A stretch of DNA of 64,000 nt from an uncultured Granulicella sp. (GTDB taxonomy: Bacteria > Acidobacteriota > Terriglobia > Terriglobales > Acidobacteriaceae), in the NCBI GenBank assembly GCA_903932155.1, contig CAIZFH010000199.1:1-64000 (forward strand). The letters run 5' to 3'. A program made the position numbers and the translations under genes. Shown here piece by piece: positions 49,201 to 58,096 of this stretch. Below the pieces are notes generated by a model. The model saw nothing but the letters and a program-made list of their open reading frames with translations. It was not told the DNA's origin and ran no database searches. Position 1 is the first letter of the stretch; each line of letters opens with the position of its first letter.

Positions 49201-49278
49201 GTCACAATTTACGGAACCTACACCGGCTCCAACAACCTTCCGCCGCAGAGCATCTCCGTCACCTACCAGATCAACTAG
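46267..49278 (+). CDS. S53 (sedolisin/kumamolisin-type) peptidase with Ig-like domain and membrane tail
   Basis: 1003 residues. A signal peptide (FALVLVGLAGIAASTPSAAA) precedes a pro-kumamolisin activation domain (~60-215: LDQLLADQQNPASPHFRQWL). The S53 catalytic domain (~240-660) carries E334-A-S-I-D338, the oxyanion aspartate in AAGDEGATD, and S573 in AGGTSFDS. A Big_3-type Ig domain follows (~690-780: TLTASVSTVAVGSTATLTA). Near the C-terminus come a membrane helix, an Arg cluster, a second helix ending TGCGG, and a short beta-rich segment. It is an acid-adapted secreted endopeptidase, self-activating through its propeptide; the tail suggests surface retention. AGGAT lies upstream of the ATG. 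Confidence 0.88.
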   Translation: MRETSFFRHLPFALVLVGLAGIAASTPSAAAQNTLPNSIPDRISALVSNGSRALIRGSVSPRVALATDLGPTPAQTMLEGMSLRFSPSPAQQAALDQLLADQQNPASPHFRQWLSPQQYAAQFGLSASDIATVTAWLASQGFTVTGVANGGSFITFDGTVAQAQTAFSTSIHNLSVNGESHFANLTDPSVPTAFAAVVAAVTGLHDFRARPHLHAGIVKPEYTSSISNSHFLAPGDLYTIYDVSPLLVSFNGSGIGTGTNCKSVGIPKPTCGDIAVTGAVDISPSDIANFRLASGLSTNPPTTVSEGPDPGVAHNCTPATANPCPAPNLNDLDEASIDLEWSGAMAPGASILFVNGKNVFDNSMTQAVDQRLAPIITTSYGLCEAGWGSSSLTSYNNLFQQAAAQGQTILAAAGDEGATDCETQTETAATEGLSVDFPGSSPYVTSMGGTIYNEGNATGITQFWNANSSSASNNAGSAVSYIPEAAWNEVATAGGLAGGGGGVSSFFAKPAWQVETGAAGMTTSVAPDGARDVPDIALDAAVVHDPFLFCASGSCVNGYRNATSNLAIAGGTSFDSQIFGGMLALIVQKTGSWLGNINPTLYALGNKTAYYNPTTTSVFHDVTSGNNSMPCASGSPECLSIGSIGYSTTTGYDLATGWGSVDLNNLANAWNLVTPLGSGSLGANQSATTLTASVSTVAVGSTATLTATVIGSAATPTGSVQFLVGNKAVGSPVTLAAVSGVMTATYAWTPACSTLGQQSLTAVYSGDTNYQGSIGPALTVGAGGANPSTGAIINNPLIVSVTTGTCPNFALSVAAATVTVAAGGTIPPVTITVAPQNGFTGTVVFSATVADNTGYLPGITFTPASISVPTASSTVLTLSGITAGLRMPNAPGKVDPGTMLAHQTPRSTTPANQARFAAGSGIAIASLLLLVLPRRRRLGGLLLVALSVALALGATGCGGSSQAGPPATGLSPFAGKYVVTIYGTYTGSNNLPPQSISVTYQIN

Positions 49279-49298
49279 TGCGCGTGTGATTTCCGGTG

Positions 49299-49326
49299 CC
49301 CCAGGTCTCGATTCTGAGACCTGGGG
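49299..49326. terminator. Strong hairpin between convergent genes
   Basis: CCCCAGGTCTC, loop GATTCT, GAGACCTGGGG: an 11-base perfect stem between the S53 and HAD phosphatase genes. Neither side has a good T-run, so it is a terminator-like hairpin rather than a textbook one. Confidence 0.45.
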
Positions 49327-49355
49327 TCGTTGTCCTTGCCTGTTTTACTCGCAAC

Positions 49356-50051
49356 TCACAACTGCTGTAACGCCGCCAGCCACTCCGAGGCCGAGTCGAC
49401 GATTGCATCCGGCACTACAGCCGCAAGACTCTGCGGAGACAGTCCATAGCTGCATCCAATGGAGCGCGCGCCGCAGTTCCGTGCCGTCAGAATGTCTACC
49501 TCCGAGTCGCCGATCATTACCGTCGCAGCAGCCGTAATGGCCTCTTCCGCGCCGCCCAGCGCCGACGCCTCGGCCATCAGCGTTAGTAGACCAGCCGGAT
49601 CAGGTTTCTTGGTATGAAAGCTGTTGCCGCCGTAGATCTGGAAGAAATATCGGTCCAGCCCGAAGTGCGCGCATATCTCGCGTGACGGATTTACCGGCTT
49701 GTTGGTCAGCACAGCCATCGCAATCCCCGGCCACGCCTCGCGGATCGACGCCAGGGCCTCTGCCACACCGTCGTACACATAGGTGAAGTCCAGCTTATGC
49801 ACCCGATAGTAGGCAAGGAAGAACTCCAGCGCCTTGTTCACATACTCTTCATCGTGAACGTCGCCCTCCGGATCGCCTAGTGCCCGCCGCACAAGCATCG
49901 TCGCCCCGTCGCCGATGTAGCCCAGCAGTACCGCATGGGGCAGCTCAGGCTTGCCCAGATGCACCAGCATTGCGTTGATTGAGTTCGCCAGATCGATCTG
50001 CGAGTCGATCAGCGTGCCGTCCAGATCAAAGACCAGTAACCGTGGAACCAT
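49356..50051 (-). CDS. gph: HAD-family phosphoglycolate phosphatase-like protein
   Basis: 231 residues. RLLVFDLDGTLIDSQIDLA gives the DxDGT nucleophile motif. A four-helix cap follows (NSINAMLVHLGKPELPH), then VLTNKPVNPSREI (motif II), KKPDPAGLLTLMAEA (motif III lysine) and VMIGDSEVDILTARNCG (motif IV). The cap type and length match Gph, which removes phosphate from 2-phosphoglycolate made during oxidative DNA repair or oxygenase reactions. Other small phosphate esters are possible. Confidence 0.82.
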   Translation of the reverse strand: MVPRLLVFDLDGTLIDSQIDLANSINAMLVHLGKPELPHAVLLGYIGDGATMLVRRALGDPEGDVHDEEYVNKALEFFLAYYRVHKLDFTYVYDGVAEALASIREAWPGIAMAVLTNKPVNPSREICAHFGLDRYFFQIYGGNSFHTKKPDPAGLLTLMAEASALGGAEEAITAAATVMIGDSEVDILTARNCGARSIGCSYGLSPQSLAAVVPDAIVDSASEWLAALQQL

Positions 50052-50105
50052 AACTCCATTCTACCGGCTCCTCGTACCTAGCACCTCGTACCTAGCACCT
50101 AGCAT

Positions 50106-51254
50106 CTACTTCCCCATCCCCAGCGCTTGCATCACGTTCGGGTCGAAGACGATCCCCGCGCTGCCCTTCGTCGCCAGCCCGAAGTTGCCGTCATAATCCC
50201 ACATCGCCCATCCAACATGCCGCGACTCCAGAGCCGTGCGGGTGTCGTTGATCCACGCCGCCCTCATCTTCGGGTCGGAGTGGTCCTTGAACGCGCCGAA
50301 CTCGCCGCAGTACAGCGGTACATTGCGCTCCTCGGCCCACTTCGCAATCGCGTCAATCTCAGTCTGTACCCGCGCCGGCCCCCACTGGTCCTCGCCGTAC
50401 CGCTGCAGTTCCAGCCGCACTCGCTCGTCCGGCTCCGGGTTCAGCACGGGAAGAATATTCTGCGACGTTGAAGGGTAGGGAATGCCATGTGTAAACGCCC
50501 ACGACGTGGTCGACCAGGTCGCTCCCTGATGGGTGAACCACATCGGGTCGTAGTCGTGGAAGGTATAGATCACGTTGTCGTCGCGCACCGGCTCCATCGC
50601 CAGCAACCCGTCCTGGTGGCCCCATGCTGCCGCCGTCGCAATAATCGTATGCCGCGGCGCCACACGCCGAATCGTCGCCACCGCGCGGTCCTGGATCCCC
50701 TCCCAGCGGTACAGATCGTCCATCGACGGCTCGTTCAGTATCTCGAAAAAGACGCGCTCCGGATCGCTCTTCGCATAGTGTGTCGCAAAGTTCCCCCAGA
50801 ACGCGTACAGATTCGACGCGCCGTCATCGCCATGCGTCAGCCCAGCCTTCCAGTCCTCCTCGGCGTGGATGTCCAGAATCACATTCAGTCCCGCATCCAG
50901 CAGTTGCCCTACTGTCTTATCCAGTTGCGCCATCGGCTCCGCGCGCAGCGTCCCCGTCTTCGGACTGGCAATCAGCAGCGCTGGATTGATGCTCAATCGC
51001 ACGTGGTCGAATCCCGCGGCCTTCAGCGCGCGCATATCGCCCACCGTCATATACGCGTCCAGCCGCGCCTGCGACAAGTCCCGGGTCTGCGCATAAAAGC
51101 TGCTCAGGTTCACCCCATGCTTCAGATGTTCCGCCCGTTGAAATGCCAAGCCCTTCGCCACTTGCGCCTGCGCCCCGCAAGCCATCCCGAAAAATACCAT
51201 AACCGCAACCAGCCGCAGCATCCAACCCAACCTGTCCCTCGTACCGAAGCTCAT
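50106..51254 (-). CDS. Secreted GH5-type endoglucanase/mannanase
   Basis: 382 residues. Signal peptide region MLRLVAVMVFFGMACGAQAQ. The GH5 barrel shows GFDHVRLSINPALL, LNVILDIHAEEDWKAG, FFEILNEPSMDDLYRWEG with the NEP acid/base glutamate, VIYTFHDYDPMWFTHQG, and VPLYCGEFGAFKDH with the nucleophile glutamate. It hydrolyses beta-1,4 glucan or mannan outside the cytoplasm. GAGGTG precedes ATG 51254. Confidence 0.88.
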   Translation of the reverse strand: MSFGTRDRLGWMLRLVAVMVFFGMACGAQAQVAKGLAFQRAEHLKHGVNLSSFYAQTRDLSQARLDAYMTVGDMRALKAAGFDHVRLSINPALLIASPKTGTLRAEPMAQLDKTVGQLLDAGLNVILDIHAEEDWKAGLTHGDDGASNLYAFWGNFATHYAKSDPERVFFEILNEPSMDDLYRWEGIQDRAVATIRRVAPRHTIIATAAAWGHQDGLLAMEPVRDDNVIYTFHDYDPMWFTHQGATWSTTSWAFTHGIPYPSTSQNILPVLNPEPDERVRLELQRYGEDQWGPARVQTEIDAIAKWAEERNVPLYCGEFGAFKDHSDPKMRAAWINDTRTALESRHVGWAMWDYDGNFGLATKGSAGIVFDPNVMQALGMGK

Positions 51255-51321
51255 GACTCACACCTCATCGTTCTTAGCTCATCGCTCATAGCTGAAACTC
51301 AAAATCTTCAGCCACATTACC

Positions 51322-51915
51322 TTACTCCTCAAACCCCCGGTTCCAATGCTGAATCACGCGCATCTCCCGAGCCCATCCCAACACGCTGACGCTCCCCGTC
51401 CCCAGCACAAAGAAGCTGCCATCGAACGGTGCCAGCCCAAGCCAGCGCGCCGCTAAAATACGCAGAATGTGAGCGTGTGCAAACAGCGCAACCCGCGACA
51501 CCTCGTCCGTCGGCGGTCCTGCATCGATCTGCGCCCGGGCAATCACTCCATCGGCCCGCGCGCCCACATGTTCTAAACTCTCGCCTCCAAAAATAGGGTC
51601 CTTCCACACCGACCATCCAGGAATCTCCACCTGTATCTCCTGAGAGGTGCGTCCCTCATATACGCCGTAATCCCACTCTTGCAGCCCTTCATCCATCACC
51701 GCAACGCTGCCGAAGCCCGCAATATCGCACGTCTCCTTGGCCCGTATCATCGGGCTGCACAGTACTGCCTTAAACTTCGTTTCAGCAAGGTATCTTCCCA
51801 GAACCACAGCCCGCTCCCGCCCACGCTCGGTCAACGGAAGGTCCGTCCTGCCGGTGTGCCTGCCCTCCACGCTCCATTCCGTCTCTCCATGCCGCACAAG
51901 CCACAGCTCCGTCAC
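51322..51915 (-). CDS. Histidine phosphatase (phosphoglycerate mutase-like)
   Basis: 197 residues. [20 protein letters not shown] has the RHG catalytic motif, and [17 protein letters not shown] and [19 protein letters not shown] supply the acid/base glutamate and second histidine. The pattern fits broad-specificity sugar-phosphate or alpha-ribazole phosphatases; a cobalamin role cannot be confirmed even though a cobalamin adenosyltransferase lies 5 kb away. It starts at GTG 51915 behind AGGAGG, 46 bases from divergent uvrB. Confidence 0.82.
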   Translation of the reverse strand: MTELWLVRHGETEWSVEGRHTGRTDLPLTERGRERAVVLGRYLAETKFKAVLCSPMIRAKETCDIAGFGSVAVMDEGLQEWDYGVYEGRTSQEIQVEIPGWSVWKDPIFGGESLEHVGARADGVIARAQIDAGPPTDEVSRVALFAHAHILRILAARWLGLAPFDGSFFVLGTGSVSVLGWAREMRVIQHWNRGFEE

Positions 51916-51961
51916 GCCGCCTCCTGGGTGCTACTCATCTGAATACCTATATCCTATAGAG

Positions 51962-53950
51962 ATGGACTTTCAGCTCGCCACCACCTATACGCCCCAGGGC
52001 GACCAGCCGCGCGCCATCGGCGAGTTGGTGGCCGGACTCGCGGCGGGTGAAAAGGACCAGGTCCTGCTCGGTGTTACCGGCTCGGGCAAAACCTTCACCA
52101 TGGCCAAGATCATCGAGCAGGTGCAGCGTCCTGCACTTATCCTGGCACACAACAAGACGCTGGCCGCCCAGCTCTATCATGAGTTCAAGCAATTCTTTCC
52201 GCAGAATGCTGTCGAGTATTTTGTCTCTTACTACGACTACTACCAGCCCGAAGCTTATATTCCCGCAGGCGATATATTTATAGAAAAAGAAGCTACAGTT
52301 AACGAAGAATTGGATAAATTACGCCTTTCTGCAACCCGCAGCCTCTTCGAGCGCCGCGATTGCATCATCGTTTCTTCAGTAAGTTGTATCTACGGCCTGG
52401 GTTCACCCGAAGCCTACTACGGCATGCTTCTTCTGCTGGAACGCGGGCAAAAGATCAAGCGCGAAGATATTACGCGGAAATTGGTAGAAATCCTATACGA
52501 TCGCAACGATATCGACTTCCGCCGAGGAACATTTCGGGTCCGTGGAGATATCATCGAGGTCTACCCAACCTACGACGAAAATGCCTACCGCATTGAGTTA
52601 TTCGGCGACGAGATCGAATCTCTGAGCCAGATCGATCCGCTCTTCGGAACCGTGCGCCAGAAGTACTCGCGACTGCCCATCTATCCCAAGTCCCATTACG
52701 TCGCCCTGCCCGAGCGCAAGCGCGCTGCTACAGACTCCATCCTGGCTGAATTGGAAATATGGGAGAAAGAGCTGGAGCAACAGGGCCGCTTAGTAGAATC
52801 GCAAAGAATTCATCAGCGCACTAGATACGACTTGGAGATGATTAAATCCGTAGGCTATTGCCACGGCATCGAAAACTACTCCCGCCACTTCTCCGGCCGT
52901 CTTGCCGGAGAACCGCCGCCGACTCTGATCGACTATTTTCCCCGCGATTTTCTCCTCTTTATAGACGAGTCGCACGTCACCATCCCGCAGCTTCACGGCA
53001 TGTGGCACGGCGACCGCTCGCGTAAGCAGAACCTTGTCGATTATGGCTTCCGCCTGCCCTCCGCCATGGACAATCGTCCCCTTAAATTCGAGGAGTTCGA
53101 GGGTCGCACTGGACAGATTATTTACGTCTCAGCCACTCCCGGTCCCTACGAACTTACCAAATCCTCCGGCGTTGTGGTCGAACAGATCATCCGTCCTACC
53201 GGCCTTATCGATCCGCAGGTGGAAATTCGCCCTGTCAAAGGACAAATCGACGATCTATTGGCGGAAATTCGTACCCGTGCTAGTCTCAACCAACGCGTAC
53301 TGGTTACTACACTTACAAAACGTATGTCCGAGGACCTGGCCAACTACTACACCGAAGTAGGTGTCCGCTGTCGCTATATGCACTCCGAGATAGAAACCCT
53401 GGAGCGCATTAAACTGCTGCGCGATCTGCGCAAGGGTGAGTACGACGTATTAATCGGAATCAACTTACTTCGCGAAGGTCTCGACTTACCCGAAGTCTCA
53501 CTGGTTGCCATCCTCGACGCCGATAAAGAGGGCTTTCTCCGCTCCCAGGGCTCCCTCATCCAGACCATTGGTCGTGCCGCGCGGCATGTTGAAGGTCGCG
53601 CCATCCTATACGCCGATAAGATGACAGACTCCATGCGCCGCGCCATCGACGAAACCGACCGCCGCCGCGAGAAGCAAGTCGCCTACAACGAGGAGAACAA
53701 CATCACGCCCATGTCCATCATCCGCCCGCTGGAGATGGGCCTGGCCGGAATCATGAAGGCCGACTACATCGACCTCACAGACGAGGCGGAAGGCATCCCC
53801 GAGTTTGCCACACAAGCCGAACTAGAAAGCTACATCCAGAAATTGGAATCCGATATGCGCGAGGCCGCCAAAAAATTCGAGTTCGAGAAGGCAGTCAAGC
53901 TGCGCGACACTGTCAAAGACCTGCGCAGCAAAGAGTTCCTCTTCGGTTAG
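51962..53950 (+). CDS. uvrB: UvrABC excinuclease subunit B
   Basis: 662 residues, standard length. [19 protein letters not shown] starts the protein; [20 protein letters not shown] is the Walker A site, [20 protein letters not shown] the beta-hairpin that probes damage, [13 protein letters not shown] the Walker B box, and [19 protein letters not shown] motif VI. The C-terminal UVR motif ([20 protein letters not shown]) binds UvrC. It loads onto damaged DNA with UvrA in nucleotide excision repair. ATG 51962 begins the conserved N-terminus. No ribosome site is visible, and a TATATC box at 51948-51953 would give a nearly leaderless message. Confidence 0.97.
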   Translation: MDFQLATTYTPQGDQPRAIGELVAGLAAGEKDQVLLGVTGSGKTFTMAKIIEQVQRPALILAHNKTLAAQLYHEFKQFFPQNAVEYFVSYYDYYQPEAYIPAGDIFIEKEATVNEELDKLRLSATRSLFERRDCIIVSSVSCIYGLGSPEAYYGMLLLLERGQKIKREDITRKLVEILYDRNDIDFRRGTFRVRGDIIEVYPTYDENAYRIELFGDEIESLSQIDPLFGTVRQKYSRLPIYPKSHYVALPERKRAATDSILAELEIWEKELEQQGRLVESQRIHQRTRYDLEMIKSVGYCHGIENYSRHFSGRLAGEPPPTLIDYFPRDFLLFIDESHVTIPQLHGMWHGDRSRKQNLVDYGFRLPSAMDNRPLKFEEFEGRTGQIIYVSATPGPYELTKSSGVVVEQIIRPTGLIDPQVEIRPVKGQIDDLLAEIRTRASLNQRVLVTTLTKRMSEDLANYYTEVGVRCRYMHSEIETLERIKLLRDLRKGEYDVLIGINLLREGLDLPEVSLVAILDADKEGFLRSQGSLIQTIGRAARHVEGRAILYADKMTDSMRRAIDETDRRREKQVAYNEENNITPMSIIRPLEMGLAGIMKADYIDLTDEAEGIPEFATQAELESYIQKLESDMREAAKKFEFEKAVKLRDTVKDLRSKEFLFG

Positions 53951-54059
53951 CTTTCCGTGGTGCAAGTCGCACACACACTGGCGTATCCTTCTGTCCAACA
54001 CCTTCCTCGGTTTCGCTTGCGAACCCTGAAAGGGTTGCACGGCCCGCATGGAGTTTTAG

Positions 54060-54539
54060 ATGAGCGATTATGTACTGAACGTCAATGGCGCAAAGTTGAA
54101 GGTCAGCGCGCTGGCCGACGAGACCCTTCTCTCTGTATTACGTAATCGCCTCGATCTCACCGGAACAAAGTACGGCTGTGGCGAAGGCGAGTGCGGCGCC
54201 TGTACGGTTTTGATGGACGGCGCGGCCGTTCACGCCTGTCAAACGCTCGTTGCGGACGCCGTCGGCAAGCAGATCACAACCATCGAAGGACTGGAGCAAA
54301 ATGGCAAACTGACCGCCGTGCAACAGGCATTTCTGGATGTCGGCGCCTTCCAGTGTGCCTACTGCACCAGCGGAATGATAATGCGCGCCACTGTCCTGCT
54401 TCACGAGTTGCCCAATCCTACCGAAGCGCAGATCAGGACCCGCATGAATGGCAACATCTGCCGCTGTGGCACCTATCCCCGCATTGTTCAGGCGGTGCAG
54501 CAAGCCTCCCATTCCATGGCTAAAGGCGGCGCGCGATGA
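54060..54539 (+). CDS. 2Fe-2S subunit of a molybdenum hydroxylase
   Basis: 159 residues, the small-subunit length of isoquinoline 1-oxidoreductase and CO-dehydrogenase-like enzymes. The plant-type cluster ligands are in KYGCGEGECGACTVLMDG and HACQT; the second cluster is bound by CAYCTSGMIM and GNICRCGTYPRI. It passes electrons from the Moco site to a membrane acceptor. TGGAG precedes ATG 54060. The stop overlaps the large-subunit start (ATGA), so the two subunits are coupled. Confidence 0.92.
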   Translation: MSDYVLNVNGAKLKVSALADETLLSVLRNRLDLTGTKYGCGEGECGACTVLMDGAAVHACQTLVADAVGKQITTIEGLEQNGKLTAVQQAFLDVGAFQCAYCTSGMIMRATVLLHELPNPTEAQIRTRMNGNICRCGTYPRIVQAVQQASHSMAKGGAR

Positions 54540-56722
54540 GCACACTTCTCAGCGATCCCATCGATCTCGCACTCCCCGAAACCAGCAATGCGCCGCGCTG
54601 CTTCGCGCTCGATCGTCGCACATTCTTCAAAGTCTTCGGCGGAGGCCTGCTCGTCTGCCTCACCGACGCAAATGTACTGGCGCAGGAGGCCGGCGGCGGT
54701 TTCGGCGGTCGCCAGCCAGTGCCCACCGCAGTCTCCGCATGGCTGCAAATTGCGGCCGACGGCAAGATCTCCGTCTTCACCGGCAAGGTCGAAATCGGCC
54801 AAAACATCCGCACGTCGCTGGCACAACTGGTGGCCGAAGAGCTGATGGTCCCGTTCGACGCCATCACCATGGTCATGGGCGACACAGACCTGGTTCCCTA
54901 CGATGCCGGCACCTTCGGCAGCCAGTCCACGCCTCAGATGGGCCCGCGCCTGCGCAACATGGCCGCCACTGCCCGCCAGGCCCTCCTCCAGATGGCCGCC
55001 AAACAATGGAGCGTCGATGCCGCATCGCTCACCATCGCCGACGGCAAAGTCACAAATCCCGCCAGCAAGCAGTCCCTCACCTATGGTCAGCTCACGCGCG
55101 GCGAAAAGATCGTCACCACGGTCTCCAGCACTGCGCCGCTCACCCCAGCGAATGTCTGGAAGGTCGCCGGCAAGCCTATCCCCAAAGCCAACGGACGCGA
55201 GTTTGTTACCGGCAAGCATAAGTATCCGTCAGACATTGCACTGCCCGGCATGATGTTCGGAAAAGTCCTTCGCGCCACCGGTTTCAACGCAACCCTCGTC
55301 TCCGTCGATACCAGCGCCGCGGAAAAATTACCCGGCGTCAAATTGGTTCGCGACGGAGACTTCATCGGTGTTGTCGCACCCGACGCATACACTGCCGAGC
55401 AGGCCATCGCTGCCATTCAGGCAAAGTGGACCATTCCCTCGCAACCATCCAACCAGAACATCTTCGACTACCTGAAGAACACTCCTGAGTCGGGGCGCGG
55501 CGGTGCCCGTCCCAACGCAAGCGTCCAACCAGCGGCTGCCGCAACCGCGCAATCAGCGGACTCGCAAGCCATCGAGCTTGCCCAGTCCTACACCGTCCAA
55601 TACATCGCGCACGCGCCGCTGGAACCACGCGCTGCCGTGGCCCAATGGGACTCCACCGGCAAGCTCACCGTCTGGACCGGAACGCAGCGCCCCTTTGGCG
55701 TCAAGGATGAGCTCGTCGCCGCCTTCCACCTCGATCCCACCAAGGTCCGCGTCCTCCAGCCCGATATGGGCAGCGGATACGGCGGCAAGCACACCGGCGA
55801 AACCGCCATCGAGGCCGCGCGTCTCGCCAAGGCCGCCGGTCAACCTGTCCGTCTCGTCTGGACCCGTGAAGAGGAGTTCACCTGGGCCTACTTCCGTCCC
55901 GCCGGCCTTATGGAACTCAAAGCTTCCGTCCAGCACGATGGCACGCTCATCTCCTGGGAGCATCACAACTACAACTCCGGCAACGCGGGCCTTGAAACGT
56001 CCTATAACGTATCGCATCCAGTTACCGCATATCACGCGTCCCGATCGCCCCTGCGCCAGGCCTCCTATCGCGCGCTCGCCTCCACCGCCAACCACTTCGC
56101 CCGAGAGTCCTTCATGGACGAGCTTGCCCACGCCGTCGCAATGGACCCGCTCGCCTTCCGCCGCAAGAACCTCACAGAACCGCGCCTTCTTGCCGTGCTC
56201 AACGCCGCCGCTGAAAAGTTCGGCTGGGCAACATCCAGGTCCACGCCCACCCGTGGATTTGGATTGGCCTGCGGCATGGAGAAGGGGGGACACGTCGCCA
56301 CCTGCGCCGAAGTCGCTATCGATCCAGCCACTAAGTCAGTCAAGATCGTCCGCGTCGTCAGCGCCTGGGAGTCCGGAGCCGTCGTCAATCCCGATGGCCT
56401 GCAGAACCAGAACATGGGTGCCATCATCCAGGGCATCGGCGGCGCGCTCTTCGAGGCCATCCACTTCGCCGACGGCCGCATCCTCAATCCGCACTTCGAG
56501 AGCTATCGCCTGCCCCGATTCAGCGACACCCCCCAGGTCGATATCGTCCTCGTCGACCGCAAGGACATTCCATCCGCCGGTGCCGGAGAAACCGGCCTCG
56601 TCGGCCTCGCGCCCGCCGTCGGCAATGCCATCTTCGCCGCCACCGGAGCCCGCGTGCGCAACATGCCCATGGCCCCCGACGCACCCATCCCCGGCATCAC
56701 CTCGTCCCCATTCACCACCTGA
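54536..56722 (+). CDS. Molybdopterin-binding subunit, IorB-type aldehyde/xanthine dehydrogenase family
   Basis: 728 residues. The N-terminus carries a Tat-like LDRRTFFKVFGGGLL, so the complex is probably exported folded together with its 2Fe-2S subunit. The large subunit shows FTGKVEIGQNIRTSLAQLVAEEL, GTFGSQSTPQMG, the AHAPLEPRAAVAQW and MGSGYGGKHTGE Moco-site motifs, and the terminal GAGETGLVGLAPAVGNAI with the general-base glutamate. This is the single-chain large subunit of the isoquinoline 1-oxidoreductase group. The substrate is probably an N-heterocycle or an aldehyde; no FAD subunit is present, so the acceptor is a cytochrome or quinone. Confidence 0.88.
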   Translation: MSTLLSDPIDLALPETSNAPRCFALDRRTFFKVFGGGLLVCLTDANVLAQEAGGGFGGRQPVPTAVSAWLQIAADGKISVFTGKVEIGQNIRTSLAQLVAEELMVPFDAITMVMGDTDLVPYDAGTFGSQSTPQMGPRLRNMAATARQALLQMAAKQWSVDAASLTIADGKVTNPASKQSLTYGQLTRGEKIVTTVSSTAPLTPANVWKVAGKPIPKANGREFVTGKHKYPSDIALPGMMFGKVLRATGFNATLVSVDTSAAEKLPGVKLVRDGDFIGVVAPDAYTAEQAIAAIQAKWTIPSQPSNQNIFDYLKNTPESGRGGARPNASVQPAAAATAQSADSQAIELAQSYTVQYIAHAPLEPRAAVAQWDSTGKLTVWTGTQRPFGVKDELVAAFHLDPTKVRVLQPDMGSGYGGKHTGETAIEAARLAKAAGQPVRLVWTREEEFTWAYFRPAGLMELKASVQHDGTLISWEHHNYNSGNAGLETSYNVSHPVTAYHASRSPLRQASYRALASTANHFARESFMDELAHAVAMDPLAFRRKNLTEPRLLAVLNAAAEKFGWATSRSTPTRGFGLACGMEKGGHVATCAEVAIDPATKSVKIVRVVSAWESGAVVNPDGLQNQNMGAIIQGIGGALFEAIHFADGRILNPHFESYRLPRFSDTPQVDIVLVDRKDIPSAGAGETGLVGLAPAVGNAIFAATGARVRNMPMAPDAPIPGITSSPFTT

Positions 56723-56739
56723 CTGTCCGTGGCACCGCT

Positions 56740-57321
56740 CTAGAACTCGATCCCGCGCTGCGCCAGAATCCCGCGCTGGTAGGCATGTTTTACCTCGCGC
56801 ATCTCGGTAACGGTGTCGGCGAGTTCAACCAGCAATGGGTGGGCGTTGCGCCCGGTCAGGATCACATGCACCATCTCGGGTCTGCGCCGCAGCACCTCCG
56901 CGACCACCTCTGGGGCAAGCATCTTATATCCAATCGCGTAGTTGATCTCGTCCAGCACCACCAGGTCCCACTCGCCGGAGAGGATGGCCTCCGCCGCCTC
57001 GTCCCACGCCGCCTCCACCAGGCGAATGTCTTCGGGATCGGTCTCCGCTCCGCCAACTTTCACAAACCCGCGGCCAAGTTGCTTGATAACGAAGTTCCGC
57101 GCGGTCTCCGAGCCGCTCTCACTGTTCAGCGCCTCGGCAGCATCCAGTTCGCCGTAATGCCACGAGCCTTTAAGGAACTGCAAGATCAGCACGCGCATGC
57201 CGTTGCCTGCTGCTCTCATCGCAGTACCCAGCGCAGCGGTAGTCTTGCCTTTGCCTGGTCCGGTATTGATCAGGATCAGGCCGCGGCGGGCAGTTTCAGG
57301 AGTGGGTGCGGAATCGGCCAT
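56740..57321 (-). CDS. cobO: Cob(I)yrinic acid a,c-diamide adenosyltransferase (CobA/CobO/BtuR family)
   Basis: 193 residues. GLILINTGPGKGKTTAALG is the P-loop of this family, followed by RVLILQFLKGSWHYGELDA, DLVVLDEINYAIGYKML and the closing VTEMREVKHAYQRGILAQRG with the GIEF tail. It adds the adenosyl group to cobalt in corrinoids. No other cobalamin synthesis genes lie in the window apart from the shared methyltransferase at 28801. ATG 57321 is chosen over in-frame GTG 57345. Confidence 0.92.
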   Translation of the reverse strand: MADSAPTPETARRGLILINTGPGKGKTTAALGTAMRAAGNGMRVLILQFLKGSWHYGELDAAEALNSESGSETARNFVIKQLGRGFVKVGGAETDPEDIRLVEAAWDEAAEAILSGEWDLVVLDEINYAIGYKMLAPEVVAEVLRRRPEMVHVILTGRNAHPLLVELADTVTEMREVKHAYQRGILAQRGIEF

Positions 57322-57358
57322 AGGTCTTGTTATAGACGGCAGCACTGTGGGAAAGCGT

Positions 57359-57814
57359 TCAGTGGCCGGAGTGATACGGATGCCCGGCCAGAATCGTCAG
57401 TGCGCGGTAGATCTGCTCAGCCAGAACTACGCGGACGAGCCTGTGTGGCAGGGTGATCGCGCCAAACGATAGCATCAGGGCAGCGCGAGTGCGTGCTGCG
57501 TCGGACCATCCGTCCGCCGGTCCTATGGCCATCACCAGCGTCTGCGTACCGATCTCGCGGTGGCGGCCCAGCAGTGCAGCAATCTGTTCTGACGAGAGCT
57601 GCTTCCCCCGGCTATCCAGCAGAATCAGCACGGGAGCAGTGCGGGCGGCCTGGCGATCCAGCCAGGTGAGCAACGCAGCCTCGGAGCCAAAAGCCTTGGC
57701 CTCGCAGGCCAGATAGTGCGTGGCGCGGGCCAGATAATCCGCAGCAAGGGTCGTTGTCGCGTCCGGCTTCGTCAGTGATCGGGTTGGGGAGATAACCGCC
57801 AATATAAGCTTCAC
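57359..57814 (-). CDS. rlmH: 23S rRNA (pseudouridine1915-N3)-methyltransferase RlmH
   Basis: 151 residues starting at GTG 57814 (VKLILAVISPTRS). It has the SPOUT knot features LILLDSRGKQLSSEQIAALL, VMAIGPADGWSD and the C-terminal LPHRLVRVVLAEQIYRALTI with HPYHSGH. It methylates pseudouridine 1915 in helix 69 of 23S rRNA. There is no clear ribosome site and the N-terminus is a few residues shorter than usual, so the start is not certain. Its usual partner rsfS is present at 61757-62317, but a TonB-dependent receptor gene lies between them. Confidence 0.85.
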   Translation of the reverse strand: MKLILAVISPTRSLTKPDATTTLAADYLARATHYLACEAKAFGSEAALLTWLDRQAARTAPVLILLDSRGKQLSSEQIAALLGRHREIGTQTLVMAIGPADGWSDAARTRAALMLSFGAITLPHRLVRVVLAEQIYRALTILAGHPYHSGH

Positions 57815-58096
57815 GATATGAGCGTACTGCAAGATGTAAAAGAAATCTTCCCCGTGAATATGATTTATTGGATTGTAGCCCCGCAAGCCGTACAGCAGGT
57901 CTGTTGCCAAGGGGAAGTTATCACGTGCAGATGATTGTAAACATTGAGTTAAAAAGTGGATGACCAGTTGGTCTCTTCTGGATCACTTTGGAGAGCAAAT
58001 TGCATAAAGGTATTCATAACCGAAGCTATATTTGTGCCTCACTCACTGTTACCCCGTCTTCTGGCGGGTGGGCTGGATTCCACTAAGGAGAACTCG

